From contig CABIXY010000004.1 in NCBI GenBank assembly GCA_902362805.1, forward strand, positions 534,964-598,963: a DNA stretch of 64,000 nucleotides, read 5' to 3'. The stretch comes from Eubacteriaceae bacterium. GTDB taxonomy: Bacteria; Bacillota; Clostridia; Peptostreptococcales; Anaerovoracaceae. Shown piece by piece: positions 1 to 8,115 of the stretch (positions within the stretch are counted from its first letter, which is position 1; each line of letters starts with the position of its first letter). The notes below the pieces were generated by a model. The model ran no database searches, was not told the DNA's origin, and worked only from the letters and a program-made list of their open reading frames with translations. The position numbers and the translations under genes are program-made.

Positions 1-399
1 TTTCTCATAAATACCGTAACCGTCCACAATCCACTGTGGAATTTTGATGGCTCCTGACTGCAGATTCGTCAGCACCCATTTGCTGTTCCCGATGGCGATG
101 GTCTGCCCTTCATGATCTACAACCTGATATTGCCGGAACATGTAGAGTTTCTTCATACCCGCTACCCATGTCTTAATGGTAATCTTCTCTCCATATGCCG
201 GGCGCCTGATGACTTTTATCTTCCAGTGCATAATTACCCAGGAAAGTCCTGTTTCTCTGATGTTGCCGACGCCGCAGCCGATGGTGTCCGAATGGGCAGA
301 ACTGACATCCTCAAACATACCCAGCAGCGCCCGGTTTGTCAGCCGCAGATGAGAATCAATATCTCTGACGCCTATTTTAAAACTCTGTTCAAAAATCAT
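1..399 (-). CDS. Acyl-ACP thioesterase, partial (3-prime end outside window)
   Basis: This gene enters the window from the left. The visible 133 codons are the N-terminal half of a hot-dog-fold acyl-ACP thioesterase (FatA/FatB-like, PF01643), which releases fatty acids from acyl carrier protein. The start reads MIFEQSFKIGVRD, followed by LTNRALLGMFEDV, a CGVGN stretch, then GEKITIKTWVAG and YQVVDHEG, all in the order expected of the family. The ATG at 399 is preceded by a GGGGAAAAG ribosome site. The catalytic C-terminal half cannot be seen. Gram-positive members are often annotated from homology only, so the chain length acted on is unknown. Confidence 0.75.
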   Translation of the reverse strand, partial: MIFEQSFKIGVRDIDSHLRLTNRALLGMFEDVSSAHSDTIGCGVGNIRETGLSWVIMHWKIKVIRRPAYGEKITIKTWVAGMKKLYMFRQYQVVDHEGQTIAIGNSKWVLTNLQSGAIKIPQWIVDGYGIYEK

Positions 400-511
400 C
401 TTTCTTTTCCCCCAACCCTATTTTATCATTTCTTAGTGTACTCCAGAGGCACCATGTCTTCAATATACATTTTAGTCAAAGTGTCTAGAAAATATCCCTT
501 CCTGCCTGTCC

Positions 512-552
512 ATAAAAGAAAACAGCGGAAGGCATTTCTGTCTCCCGCTGCT
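512..552 (-). terminator. Intrinsic terminator of the first Opu-type operon
   Basis: A nine-base-pair stem (CAGCGGGAG with CTTCCGCTG, one G-T pair) and a short loop are followed on the minus strand by TTTTCTTTT, just past the stop of the permease/binding-protein gene. Confidence 0.8.
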
Positions 553-559
553 TGTATAC

Positions 560-2137
560 TTAAATTAATCCAATGGATTTGAGGAAGTCTCTTGCTACAT
601 CCTCAGGCTCTTTTCCCTCTTCATCGACCTGGTAGTTCAGCTCCTGCATGATTTCATCAGACAAGTAACTGCTCAGCTTGTTAATGCTGACTTCCAGTTC
701 AGGGTATTTCTTCAGAGTGTCTTCTCTGATCATCGGCACCGCATAATACGGCGGGAAGTACCCTTCGTCATCGGTCAAGGTGACCAGATTGTATTTCTTC
801 AAAAGTCCGTCGGTTGCAAAAGCGTTTACAATGTCAACCTCTCCGTTTTCAAGGGCGGTAAACCTCGGTGAACCATCGAGTCCTACTGATTCTTTAAACT
901 TAATGCCATACTTTTTCTCAAGACCTGGCAGCCCGTCATCCGGTCTGTTGAGGAACTCCAGCGTAGCTCCGATCTTCAGTTGAGAATCACATTTTTTAAA
1001 GTCCTTGATGCTCTTAAGTCCGTACTTCTTCGCTGTTTCCTTGCTGACAGCCAGGGTGTAAGTGTTATTGAAGCCTGCCTGCTCTAGGAAGAGAATGTTA
1101 TAATCCTTTTCCAGCTCGTCCTTACATTCGTTATACACAGCCTCCATATCCGGTTTTGCTACGTGCTGCAACAGACTGACGTAGACGGTGCCTGTGTAAT
1201 CCACGTACATGTCGATTTCACCCTTTTTCATCGCTTCAAAGCAAACTTGACTGCCGCCTAAGTTCAACTGTCTCACCACATTGATATCCGTGTCGTGTTC
1301 AATGATATCCGCATACATATTGCAGAGAATCAGCTGCTCTGTGAAATCTTTGCTGCCTACTGTAATGGTCTTCTCCTCTTGCTTCATGTTGCCGATCACA
1401 GTGTTGCCCACCAAAACGACAATCAAAACACCGGCAACTGCGAGAACGACTTTTTGTCTTCTTCTCTTCCTCTTCAGTTCTTCCTTTGATTTGCCAAAAG
1501 CTTTCTGCAGACTGATCGGTGTTACCAGCTTTTCTACCAGACCCATGAGGAAGTCTACAAGCAAGGCCAGAAGACACGCTGGAATAGCGCCGGCCAAAAT
1601 CTGCAGATTGTTGACGGTTCTGATGCCGGAAAAGACCAGGTATCCCAGACCGCCTGCACCGATAAAGGCCGCCATGGTCATCAAACCTACCGCAGTAACT
1701 GCAGAAATACGCACCCCAGCCATGATGACAGGCAGTGCCATAGGCAGTTTCACTTTCTGAAGCACCTGCCACTTTGTCAGTCCGATACCTTTTGCCGCTT
1801 CCACCATTTCCGGGTCGATACTGGCAATTCCTGTATAGGTATTTTTGATAATCGGCAGTAAGGAATAGATAATTACCATGACCACTGCCGGCAGGGTTCC
1901 AATGCCCAGCAGCGGAATAGCAAGTCCCAGCAAGGCCATACTCGGTATCGCCTGTACTACGTTAGCAGCGCCGATAATCGGTTTGTCCAGCTTCTTTACA
2001 TAGCTGATCAGAATCCCGAGAGGTACGCCGATTACGATGGCGAAGCCGACAGAGATTGCGGTCATTTCGATGTGTTCAAAGAGAAGGCTGATAATCTGTG
2101 AAATATGTGCCGCCATATATTTTATTAATGCAATCAT
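560..2137 (-). CDS. ABC transporter permease fused to substrate-binding domain (OpuB/OpuC or EgtU type)
   Basis: The 525-residue protein joins an inner-membrane permease (about residues 1-215, BPD_transp_1) to a membrane-anchored OpuAC-type binding domain (about 255-525). One membrane segment near 230-250 connects them. The permease loop EAAKGIGLTKWQ contacts the ATPase. The binding domain begins at KTITVGSKDFTEQ and includes GGSQVCFEAMKKGEIDMY and YTGT, typical of betaine/choline-type binders. Such fusions import glycine betaine, carnitine or choline, or ergothioneine (EgtU). BilE in Listeria is a further relative. The substrate cannot be decided here. The start overlaps the stop of the ATPase gene by four bases, so the two are translationally coupled. 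A close paralogue lies at 19828-21405. Confidence 0.85.
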   Translation of the reverse strand: MIALIKYMAAHISQIISLLFEHIEMTAISVGFAIVIGVPLGILISYVKKLDKPIIGAANVVQAIPSMALLGLAIPLLGIGTLPAVVMVIIYSLLPIIKNTYTGIASIDPEMVEAAKGIGLTKWQVLQKVKLPMALPVIMAGVRISAVTAVGLMTMAAFIGAGGLGYLVFSGIRTVNNLQILAGAIPACLLALLVDFLMGLVEKLVTPISLQKAFGKSKEELKRKRRRQKVVLAVAGVLIVVLVGNTVIGNMKQEEKTITVGSKDFTEQLILCNMYADIIEHDTDINVVRQLNLGGSQVCFEAMKKGEIDMYVDYTGTVYVSLLQHVAKPDMEAVYNECKDELEKDYNILFLEQAGFNNTYTLAVSKETAKKYGLKSIKDFKKCDSQLKIGATLEFLNRPDDGLPGLEKKYGIKFKESVGLDGSPRFTALENGEVDIVNAFATDGLLKKYNLVTLTDDEGYFPPYYAVPMIREDTLKKYPELEVSINKLSSYLSDEIMQELNYQVDEEGKEPEDVARDFLKSIGLI

Positions 2138-3279
2138 TTTTCAATCACCACCCCTTCTGTATTATCATCGGTCAAGAACTGTTTGCTCAATGTGGATACC
2201 AGATTGCTGTTAGTCAAGAGACCGACGAGTCTTTCCTCCCGATCAAGAACCGGGATGTTGTTGACTTCACTTTCCTCGACCATTTTAAGTACGTTGACGA
2301 TACTGTCGCCTACGTGGGCCACATAAGCCACCTCGTGCATGATGTCCTCTGCCGGCATCAAAGGTCTGGTCGCCTTGAACAGGTCTTTTCTGCCTACGAT
2401 GCCTCTGAGCTTATTTTCCTCATCGACTACAAGCAGGGTGTCGATGTGGTGGTCTCTCATTCGCTTGATGCAGCGGTTTCTGATCATATCACCCTTACAG
2501 GTAATCGGATGAGAAATCATGAAGTCTTCCACGCGGATGTATTCTGGAGAATCCCAGATCCGGTTTGTTCCAACAAAGTTAGATACAAATTCGTCCACCG
2601 GCTTTTTCAAAATCATCTCCGGCGTGTCGTACTGCAAGATATGGCCGTCTTTCATGATACAGATCCTGTCTGCGATTTTGATAGCCTCGTCCATATCGTG
2701 GGTTACAAAGACCATAGTCTTTCCTACCTTTGCCTGCAGCTCTATGAGTTCATCCTGCAGACTGCTTCTGGTCACTGGGTCCAAAGCAGAAAACGGCTCG
2801 TCCAGAAGCACGATATCCGGATCGTTAGCCAATGCTCTGATCACACCGATTCTCTGACGCTGTCCGCCGGACAGCTCAGTCGGATAGCGGTCTAGGAATT
2901 CTTCTGGATTCAGATCTACCATCTTCATCAGCCTGACGGTGTTGTCGACAATAGCTTGGGGGTCTTTTTTCTCTAGACGTTCAATAATCTCAATGTTCTG
3001 CCTCACGGTCATGTGGGGAAACAGTCCTCCTTGCTGGATGACATAGCCCATATTTCTGCGCAACTGCACCTTGTCCATTTCTTCGATGTTTTTTCCATCA
3101 ATAAAAATATCCCCTTTACTAGGCGGGATCAGTCGGTTTATCATCTTCAATGTCGTTGTCTTTCCGCAGCCGCTGGGGCCGATTAAGACGGTCAGTTCTT
3201 TATCTTTGATTTCCATTGAAATGTCTGACAACACGACGTTTCCTTTAAAATCCTTCGTCACGTCACGGAACTGGATCAT
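2134..3279 (-). CDS. ABC transporter ATPase with two CBS domains (OpuCA/ProV or EgtV type)
   Basis: This is the ATPase of the quaternary-amine-type importer. Walker A is GPSGCGKTT, the signature is LSGGQRQRIGVIRALA, and Walker B is DIVLLDEPFSALD, with the switch histidine in VFVTHD. The last third carries two CBS domains (about 250-370), which in relatives sense ionic strength or cyclic dinucleotides. I chose the second ATG, at 3279, because the GGAGG site sits seven bases before it and the paralogue starts at the same residue (MIQFRDVTK). An extended minus-ten TGGTATAAT lies upstream at the edge of a tandem repeat. Confidence 0.87.
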   Translation of the reverse strand: MIQFRDVTKDFKGNVVLSDISMEIKDKELTVLIGPSGCGKTTTLKMINRLIPPSKGDIFIDGKNIEEMDKVQLRRNMGYVIQQGGLFPHMTVRQNIEIIERLEKKDPQAIVDNTVRLMKMVDLNPEEFLDRYPTELSGGQRQRIGVIRALANDPDIVLLDEPFSALDPVTRSSLQDELIELQAKVGKTMVFVTHDMDEAIKIADRICIMKDGHILQYDTPEMILKKPVDEFVSNFVGTNRIWDSPEYIRVEDFMISHPITCKGDMIRNRCIKRMRDHHIDTLLVVDEENKLRGIVGRKDLFKATRPLMPAEDIMHEVAYVAHVGDSIVNVLKMVEESEVNNIPVLDREERLVGLLTNSNLVSTLSKQFLTDDNTEGVVIEK

Positions 3280-3315
3280 GTTCATACCTCCGTTCTTTCA
3301 ATAATTTATTTTAGA

Positions 3316-3505
3316 TTATACCATGACGATGCCTTCAGAAATAGAATCGAACGTCATGATTCAATGGTTCTTCCCTTGCGACAACGTCGTAAGATTGTAG
3401 AACCATTATACCATGTGCATTCCTTTGATAATAGAATCGAGCCACATGATTCAATGGTTCTTCCCTTGCGACAACGTCGTAAGATTGTAGAACCATTATA
3501 CCAAA
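3316..3505 (-). repeat. Tandem 90-bp hairpin repeat, two units plus a partial third
   Basis: Two nearly identical 90-bp units start at 3316 and 3406, and a third beginning follows at 3496. Each contains a long hairpin: AATGGTTCT pairs with AGAACCATT, and inside it CTTGCGAC pairs with GTCGTAAG. A small GAATC/GATTC hairpin precedes it. On the minus strand each unit carries a TGGTATAAT box, which may act as an extended minus-ten promoter for the downstream ATPase gene. No open reading frame is present. Confidence 0.85.
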
Positions 3506-3546
3506 AAATTTAGAATCTTGTCAAATCTTGCAGAAGCTTGCGTTTA

Positions 3547-3868
3547 TTAGTCCCAGTTTTCCAACAAAAAATCGATGATGTTGAAATGCCTGATTCCATC
3601 TTGATTCATTGGTATTTCGTCCATGGATATGATACATTTAGGATGGTAATCACCTGTTTTCTGAAGGGGAGCCAGTAATATAGATATCCACGTTTACTCT
3701 GATATAAAATGAGTCCACTACCCTTTGAAAGTCAGTGACCGCCTGTATTTCATCAAGAAAAATATAAGTCATTTTTCCGGGTACAACCCGCTCTGGTATA
3801 TAGCTGTGCAAAGCCCTATAGTCCAACAGATGTTCACAGTTTACATCTTCAAAGTTAACTGATATCAT
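3547..3868 (-). pseudogene. Remnant of an AAA_14/DUF4143-type ATPase
   Basis: The first 70 codons read like the middle of an AAA_14/DUF4143 ATPase: INFED-like start, EHLLDYRALHSYI, then the Walker B-like stretch TYIFLDEIQAV and VDIYITGS. The frame then breaks after GSPSENR. About 20 bases on, another frame gives the family's usual C-terminus (ISMDEIPMNQDGIRHFNIIDFLLE) and a stop at 3547. The ATP-binding N-terminus and most of the C-terminal DUF4143 domain are missing, so this is a deletion relic. Confidence 0.75.
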
Positions 3869-3944
3869 CTGGTGTTTGTATCACCTTTTTATAGTATACC
3901 ATAAAAACTTTCTTATAAAAATTTTTTTATAATTCACTAAAAAA

Positions 3945-4067
3945 GTGGAAATGACGGAATCAAGCGGTCAAGTCTGCCAAATCAAGATTTGGGGGCTTTT
4001 CGCATGAGACCTGCCAACGATTTACTTAACGTAAATCGGGCTAGGGCTTCAAGATTCCTATTTCCAC
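3945..4067 (+). repeat. Structured dispersed repeat R, copy 1
   Basis: This 123-bp element recurs almost unchanged at 48489-48610 and in part at 63845-63914. Its ends (GTGGAAAT and ATTTCCAC) pair, and nearby GGAATCAAGC pairs imperfectly with GCTTCAAGATTCC. Inside are two smaller hairpins: CCAAATC/GATTTGG, and CGATTTAC/GTAAATCG followed by GGCTAGGG. It has no coding capacity. It could be a palindromic mobile element or a structured RNA. Confidence 0.85.
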
Positions 4068-4083
4068 ATTCATTCCGTAACAC

Positions 4084-4376
4084 ACTGATTTTGTACTTTT
4101 TGCCATTTTTCATTTCTCCTGCACAAAAGTTCAACGCAGTATGGGCAGGTTCAACGTTGACAGGCGTATATAATTAAGAAAGAGAGACTGTAAAAGCATT
4201 CTAAGTTACTTTTAGGGTCGTCATAAAGAGTTATCCTAGCATAAAAATCATCAAAAAATAACCAGCGGCAAAAAAACGCCCTCCAAATCTCCGCTTATTC
4301 TCTTTTTATGATCTTCTGCAAAGGGTAAATTGTGCAAATCAAGAAAGTTTGCTCAAAAAGTACAAAATGACCGTGG
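4084..4376. mobile_element. MITE-like element, copy 1
   Basis: This roughly 293-bp element has imperfect terminal inverted repeats: ATTTTGTACTTTTTGCC at the left, and TCAAAAAGTACAAAAT followed by GACCGTGG at the right. A second copy of similar length lies at 46550-46845. The two share the ends, an internal GCACAAA stretch near the left end and AAAATAACCAG in the middle. Neither encodes a transposase, so an outside transposase would be needed. Confidence 0.7.
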
Positions 4377-4422
4377 AGAGCAGCACCGCCCGATCGGAGT
4401 ATGTCCCGTGAGGGGATTCCGA

Positions 4423-5310
4423 TTATTTTACACCTTTCATTACTTTTTTATTCTCATACATGCGTCGATCCGCTTCTGTAACCAGGGATCCTAAGTCCCT
4501 GCCTGATGGACTCCAAGCGCTGCCCACCGCTACACTGCAGGGAATCAGTTCTCCTTTATCCAGTTCCTTTAAGGTGTTGAGAATTCGTTTCCGACACCGC
4601 TCAAGCTCCTCTTTCGTACAATTCGGGGCGATTAGGATAAATTCATCACCGCCGATTCGGTAGCATCTTCTGCCTCTGCCCGCCGATGTAAAAATCGCCT
4701 CCGCCAGACGGCACAGCAGCCGATCACCCTCCGAGTGAAAGTAACTGTCATTAACCTCTTTCAAATTATTTAAGTCAAAAAAGAGGATTCCCGCGCATTC
4801 CAAATCTTGAAATGCCCCTTCCAGGTCGGCAATATATTGATTTCGGTTGTATACACCAGTCAGCTTATCATGGGAGCTTTCAAATTCCAGTATTTTGCCG
4901 ATTTTATCCCGGTCACAGGCCAGATGCTGCATAGCTGCCATCTCTCTGATAGCGTCCCGACCGAGTTCCATCATATCTCCAACTAGGTTGACATTACCCA
5001 GACGGTATAAACATCCATCGATATCGACAAGACGATTTTTAATTTTATACCACTGTTTCGATCTTCTATCATAAAAATCCCAGGCGTAAACTTCACCCTG
5101 CTGCCAAGCCGCTTCGTGCAGACAGGGGCAGAAATCACAAGGTCCCTCTCTGCCAGCCATAGCTTGATAGCAATAGCGGCCGACGATGGATTCTTGTAAA
5201 GGATTTATAAATGCATTAGCATAACAGATTACTTTTGTTTTTTCCTCTATAATATAAAGACCTTCTATACACGGAAGGAATGCCTCCCACAACTTCTCGT
5301 TCAGTTCCAT
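4423..5310 (-). CDS. Diguanylate cyclase with PCxFC-type PAS domain
   Basis: The 295-residue soluble protein has an N-terminal PAS-like sensor (about 1-120) with a CYQAMAGREGPCDFCP stretch, then a complete GGDEF domain (about 130-295) with YRIGGDEF at the active site and the substrate-binding NNLKEVNDSY region. It should make cyclic di-GMP. The ATG at 5310 is preferred over one 12 codons upstream because AAGGAGGAGG sits just before it. The ribosome site and start lie close to the end of the STAS gene, so this is the last gene of the partner-switching operon. The PCxFC cysteines recur in the hybrid kinase at 36024-38735. Confidence 0.88.
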   Translation of the reverse strand: MELNEKLWEAFLPCIEGLYIIEEKTKVICYANAFINPLQESIVGRYCYQAMAGREGPCDFCPCLHEAAWQQGEVYAWDFYDRRSKQWYKIKNRLVDIDGCLYRLGNVNLVGDMMELGRDAIREMAAMQHLACDRDKIGKILEFESSHDKLTGVYNRNQYIADLEGAFQDLECAGILFFDLNNLKEVNDSYFHSEGDRLLCRLAEAIFTSAGRGRRCYRIGGDEFILIAPNCTKEELERCRKRILNTLKELDKGELIPCSVAVGSAWSPSGRDLGSLVTEADRRMYENKKVMKGVK

Positions 5311-5338
5311 GCCGGCCTCCTCCTTCCCTGTACAGCAT

Positions 5339-5635
5339 TTATTCAATGGTCAAAATATCGATAAAGCCTGTCACTTCAAATACTTCCATAACCATATCGT
5401 TGACATTTCTGACTATCATTTTTCCTTGTTTGTTCATCTGCTTCTGTGCCGCCAAAATAACGCGCAAACCAGCTGACGAGAGGTAAGCCAGCGTATCCAT
5501 ATCCATGATCAAGGTTTCGACACCGTCCAGGCTGGCTTTCAGTTCAATCTCAAGATCTGGTGCGGTGTTCGTGTCCAACCTGCCATCCAAGGCCAAAGTC
5601 AATACTGTCTCTTCTTTGCTTTTCGTGATTTTCAT
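5339..5635 (-). CDS. STAS-domain anti-sigma factor antagonist (SpoIIAA/RsbV-like)
   Basis: The 98-residue protein is a single STAS domain. The motif LAYLSSAGLRV holds the serine that RsbW-type kinases phosphorylate and SpoIIE-type phosphatases dephosphorylate. It lies ten bases after the kinase gene and just before the diguanylate cyclase gene, with AGGAGG upstream. In a classical switch the unphosphorylated form sequesters the kinase. No dedicated general-stress sigma factor lies next to it, so the output may be the GGDEF protein (inference). Confidence 0.88.
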   Translation of the reverse strand: MKITKSKEETVLTLALDGRLDTNTAPDLEIELKASLDGVETLIMDMDTLAYLSSAGLRVILAAQKQMNKQGKMIVRNVNDMVMEVFEVTGFIDILTIE

Positions 5636-5644
5636 GATATCCTC

Positions 5645-6058
5645 CTAGTTTTCAGCTCTCTTTTTCAACGTTAATATATTTTTTCCGTCTTGATATTCAT
5701 AGTAAATTTCATCCATGCTCTGTTTCACCATATAGATGCCCAGACCCCCGATTTCTCGCTCTTCAGCCGAGAGGGTAACGTCAGGATCTTCCTTTTGCAA
5801 TGGATTATAGGGCCTTCCTCGGTCAATGAATCGAATCGTTGCCTGTGAGGGTGCGGTCTCTGTCTCCACCCTTATGGTCACTTCCCCTACATAGGGTCTG
5901 TAAGCATAGCGGGCGATGTTGACAAACAATTCTTCAATCGCTATATTGATCTGCACCTGTACTTTTGCAGGAAATTGACTGCGCTCTAAATTCGCGTCTA
6001 TAAATTCCAGAACTCGGTCCAAACTCTCTGGAACAGCCTCCAACGTCATTTGTGCCAT
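5645..6058 (-). CDS. RsbW/SpoIIAB-like serine kinase, anti-sigma type
   Basis: The 137-residue GHKL ATPase domain (HATPase_c_2) has its N-box at EELFVNIARYAY, a G1 box DRGRPYNP and a G2 box GGLGIYMVKQ. It should phosphorylate the adjacent STAS protein and be opposed by the SpoIIE-type phosphatase encoded just upstream in the operon. Ribosome site AGGAGG, start ATG. Sixty bases separate it from the phosphatase stop, and a hairpin repeat fills that gap. Confidence 0.85.
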   Translation of the reverse strand: MAQMTLEAVPESLDRVLEFIDANLERSQFPAKVQVQINIAIEELFVNIARYAYRPYVGEVTIRVETETAPSQATIRFIDRGRPYNPLQKEDPDVTLSAEEREIGGLGIYMVKQSMDEIYYEYQDGKNILTLKKRAEN

Positions 6059-6070
6059 TTTCTCACCTCC

Positions 6071-6196
6071 TAATGGTTCTGCCCCAAAACTTGATTTTGG
6101 CTAGGCAGACCTTATGCTTTAAATCCCCAAGAGAGGGGCATCCTCTATGCCACTCGATTGGCTGGATTTTGTCGTATAATGGTTCTGCCCCAAAAC
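6071..6196 (-). repeat. Hairpin repeat B1, overlapping the 3-prime end of the SpoIIE gene
   Basis: The unit begins TAATGGTTCTGCCCC and starts again 107 bases later at 6178. It contains one hairpin (CCAAAAC/ATTTTGG, then a CTA bulge, then GGCAGACC) and a second (AAATCCCCAA with TTGG-CT-GGATTT). The linker GACCTTATGC and the trailing GTCGTATAATGG are shared with the repeats at 13602-13793 and, in part, at 31252-31457. The phosphatase stop codon at 6119 lies inside it. Confidence 0.8.
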
Positions 6197-8104
6197 TTTC
6201 AGGGCCAGCATCGTGATGTCGTCAAATTGAGGAGCTTCGCCCGCAAAGGCGTCTACATCCTCCTTCACGCTTTTGATCAGTTCCGCCGGAGCCGCCTGCT
6301 TGTTTTCGTCGAGAATGTTTTTCAGCCGTTCCTCACCGTAAAGTTCCTCCTTCAAATCCGTCGCTTCGGTCACTCCATCTGTATAGAGATAGAGTGTATC
6401 TCCTGGCTGAAAATCAAAGGTTCCTGTGCGGTAATGCATTCCTTCCATGCCCGCCAGTACAAAACCGGGCCTCATCTTCAGATATGTAAATTCACCTTCA
6501 CTGGTACAGATGGCCGGTGGATTATGTCCGGCATTGGCAAATTCCATATGACCCGTGGAAATTTCCAAAATCCCCAGCCAGGCAGTGACGAACAGACCCT
6601 CATCGTTACTTTCACAAAGCTGCTCATTGACTTCGTCAAATACTTCTGCTGCCGATTTCCCTGTCTGCGCCTGATCCTTAATAAGTGTTTTTGCGATGAC
6701 CATAAACAGAGCCGCCGGGACACCTTTGCCAGATACATCGGCGATGACTACAGCCAGATGATCTTCATCCACCAGAAAGAAATCGTAAAAGTCCCCGCCT
6801 ACCTCCTTGGCCGATCTCATGGAAGCGGAAAGGTCAAATTCTGTTCTCTCGGGGAATGGCGGAAAGATACAGGGGAGCATGCTGGCCTGTATATGCGTCG
6901 CTACATCTAGCTCTGCCCCAATCCGCTCCTTCTCTGCTGTCACCTGCGTCAGATTATCCATATAGGTTTCCAGGTCCGCTGCCATCTTCACAAAGGATCG
7001 TGCCAGATTTCCCACCTCCGTTTTTTTCTTGCACAGAGGTTCACAGACTTCGATGATCTTTTCGTGGTCGATTGCCTGCGACCTGTCTTCTGCGTAATAT
7101 CGCGTTACAGCCGATAGACGCTCCAGCGGTACAGTGATATTGGTTTCCATATACCAGAGAAACACCAGAGAAATCAGGAAAAACAGGTTCAGGGAAATCG
7201 CCACGTAGCTGTACACCCTGTTCCACAAATCCACAGATGCTGCTTCCTGAGTCAAAAAACCATGATAAGCGGCATTACCGGCAATGGCTCCCGCAATAAT
7301 TCCCAGTATCAGAAATATAAGAATGATTTTTTCGTTCATGGACAACGGGTGCCTGCCCTTTCGTTCTTTCAGTACCTGACCTGTTGGCTGCCAGACCGCA
7401 GCAGCAAAGAATAATAGAAAGGCCGCCGCTGCAAAAGGCCAAACGGACAGAAGTCCAGGTCTCAGCGCTTCTGTCAGGGTAAAAGCACAGAGCAGGAAAA
7501 GTCCACCCCAGACTGACAGAAGTCCTCTTTGCGACTGCACTTTCCCTTTCTGGACATCAACAGAAATCCCTGTCACGGATACGAGAATAAGCACAGGCAT
7601 GCCCAGAAGAATGCAGAAATCAAAGTTGTTCAACAGCAGCACAAAAGTAGTCGTTGAAAGGAACTGCGAGATGCCGAAACCTTCCATCAGAAATCCCAGC
7701 AGACCTGCCATCATCAGAGAATCAATGGCAACGATAAATAGATATTTGACCACATGTCTGGCCGTATCCAGTTTGGGAAAGTCCTGCTCAGCGCCGCGAG
7801 ACCCAAAAGCGTGCCACAGTTTAAAGGGTATGTAACCGTATAGGAACTGGGCGGCAAACCCTGTCAGACATAAACCCAGGGAGTAACCCGATAAGATGTC
7901 AGCCATCAGATTTCCCAATGCAGTACCCAGTGCTCCCCAAAACCCAAAGAGAAGGCCGAAAGCTGGCGGCAGGGCACTGGCAGGACGCACTTCCGTGACT
8001 GGCATCAGAGAGAATAATTCTCGAAATGGCACGGTCACCGCGAAAAAAATAAGACCACACAGAAATGTTCTGATTAAATTTCTATATATTGTTTTTCTTT
8101 CCAT
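6119..8104 (-). CDS. Membrane-anchored SpoIIE-family PP2C phosphatase
   Basis: The 661-residue protein has an N-terminal membrane domain of about six segments (1-190) resembling ECF-transporter S components, more membrane segments to about 315, and a HAMP-like linker (about 315-385). A PP2C/SpoIIE phosphatase domain (about 400-635) follows, with EVGGDFYDFF, VIADVSGKGVPAALF and FDDITMLAL supplying the metal-binding aspartates. It should dephosphorylate the STAS protein encoded two genes downstream. The last 25 or so residues (from about GQNHYTTKSS) come from the hairpin repeat B1, so the native C-terminus was probably replaced. Start ATG after GAGGAAGG. Confidence 0.87.
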   Translation of the reverse strand: MERKTIYRNLIRTFLCGLIFFAVTVPFRELFSLMPVTEVRPASALPPAFGLLFGFWGALGTALGNLMADILSGYSLGLCLTGFAAQFLYGYIPFKLWHAFGSRGAEQDFPKLDTARHVVKYLFIVAIDSLMMAGLLGFLMEGFGISQFLSTTTFVLLLNNFDFCILLGMPVLILVSVTGISVDVQKGKVQSQRGLLSVWGGLFLLCAFTLTEALRPGLLSVWPFAAAAFLLFFAAAVWQPTGQVLKERKGRHPLSMNEKIILIFLILGIIAGAIAGNAAYHGFLTQEAASVDLWNRVYSYVAISLNLFFLISLVFLWYMETNITVPLERLSAVTRYYAEDRSQAIDHEKIIEVCEPLCKKKTEVGNLARSFVKMAADLETYMDNLTQVTAEKERIGAELDVATHIQASMLPCIFPPFPERTEFDLSASMRSAKEVGGDFYDFFLVDEDHLAVVIADVSGKGVPAALFMVIAKTLIKDQAQTGKSAAEVFDEVNEQLCESNDEGLFVTAWLGILEISTGHMEFANAGHNPPAICTSEGEFTYLKMRPGFVLAGMEGMHYRTGTFDFQPGDTLYLYTDGVTEATDLKEELYGEERLKNILDENKQAAPAELIKSVKEDVDAFAGEAPQFDDITMLALKVLGQNHYTTKSSQSSGIEDAPLLGI

Positions 8105-8115
8105 AAGTCCTTCCT

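Noticed and set aside
112..582. A 156-codon plus-strand frame at the window start
   Set aside because: It is antisense to the thioesterase gene, whose protein motifs are clear.
3316..3505. Regular repeat spacing that might suggest a small CRISPR array
   Set aside because: The repeat unit is 90 bp with internal pairing and no unique spacers; no cas genes are near.
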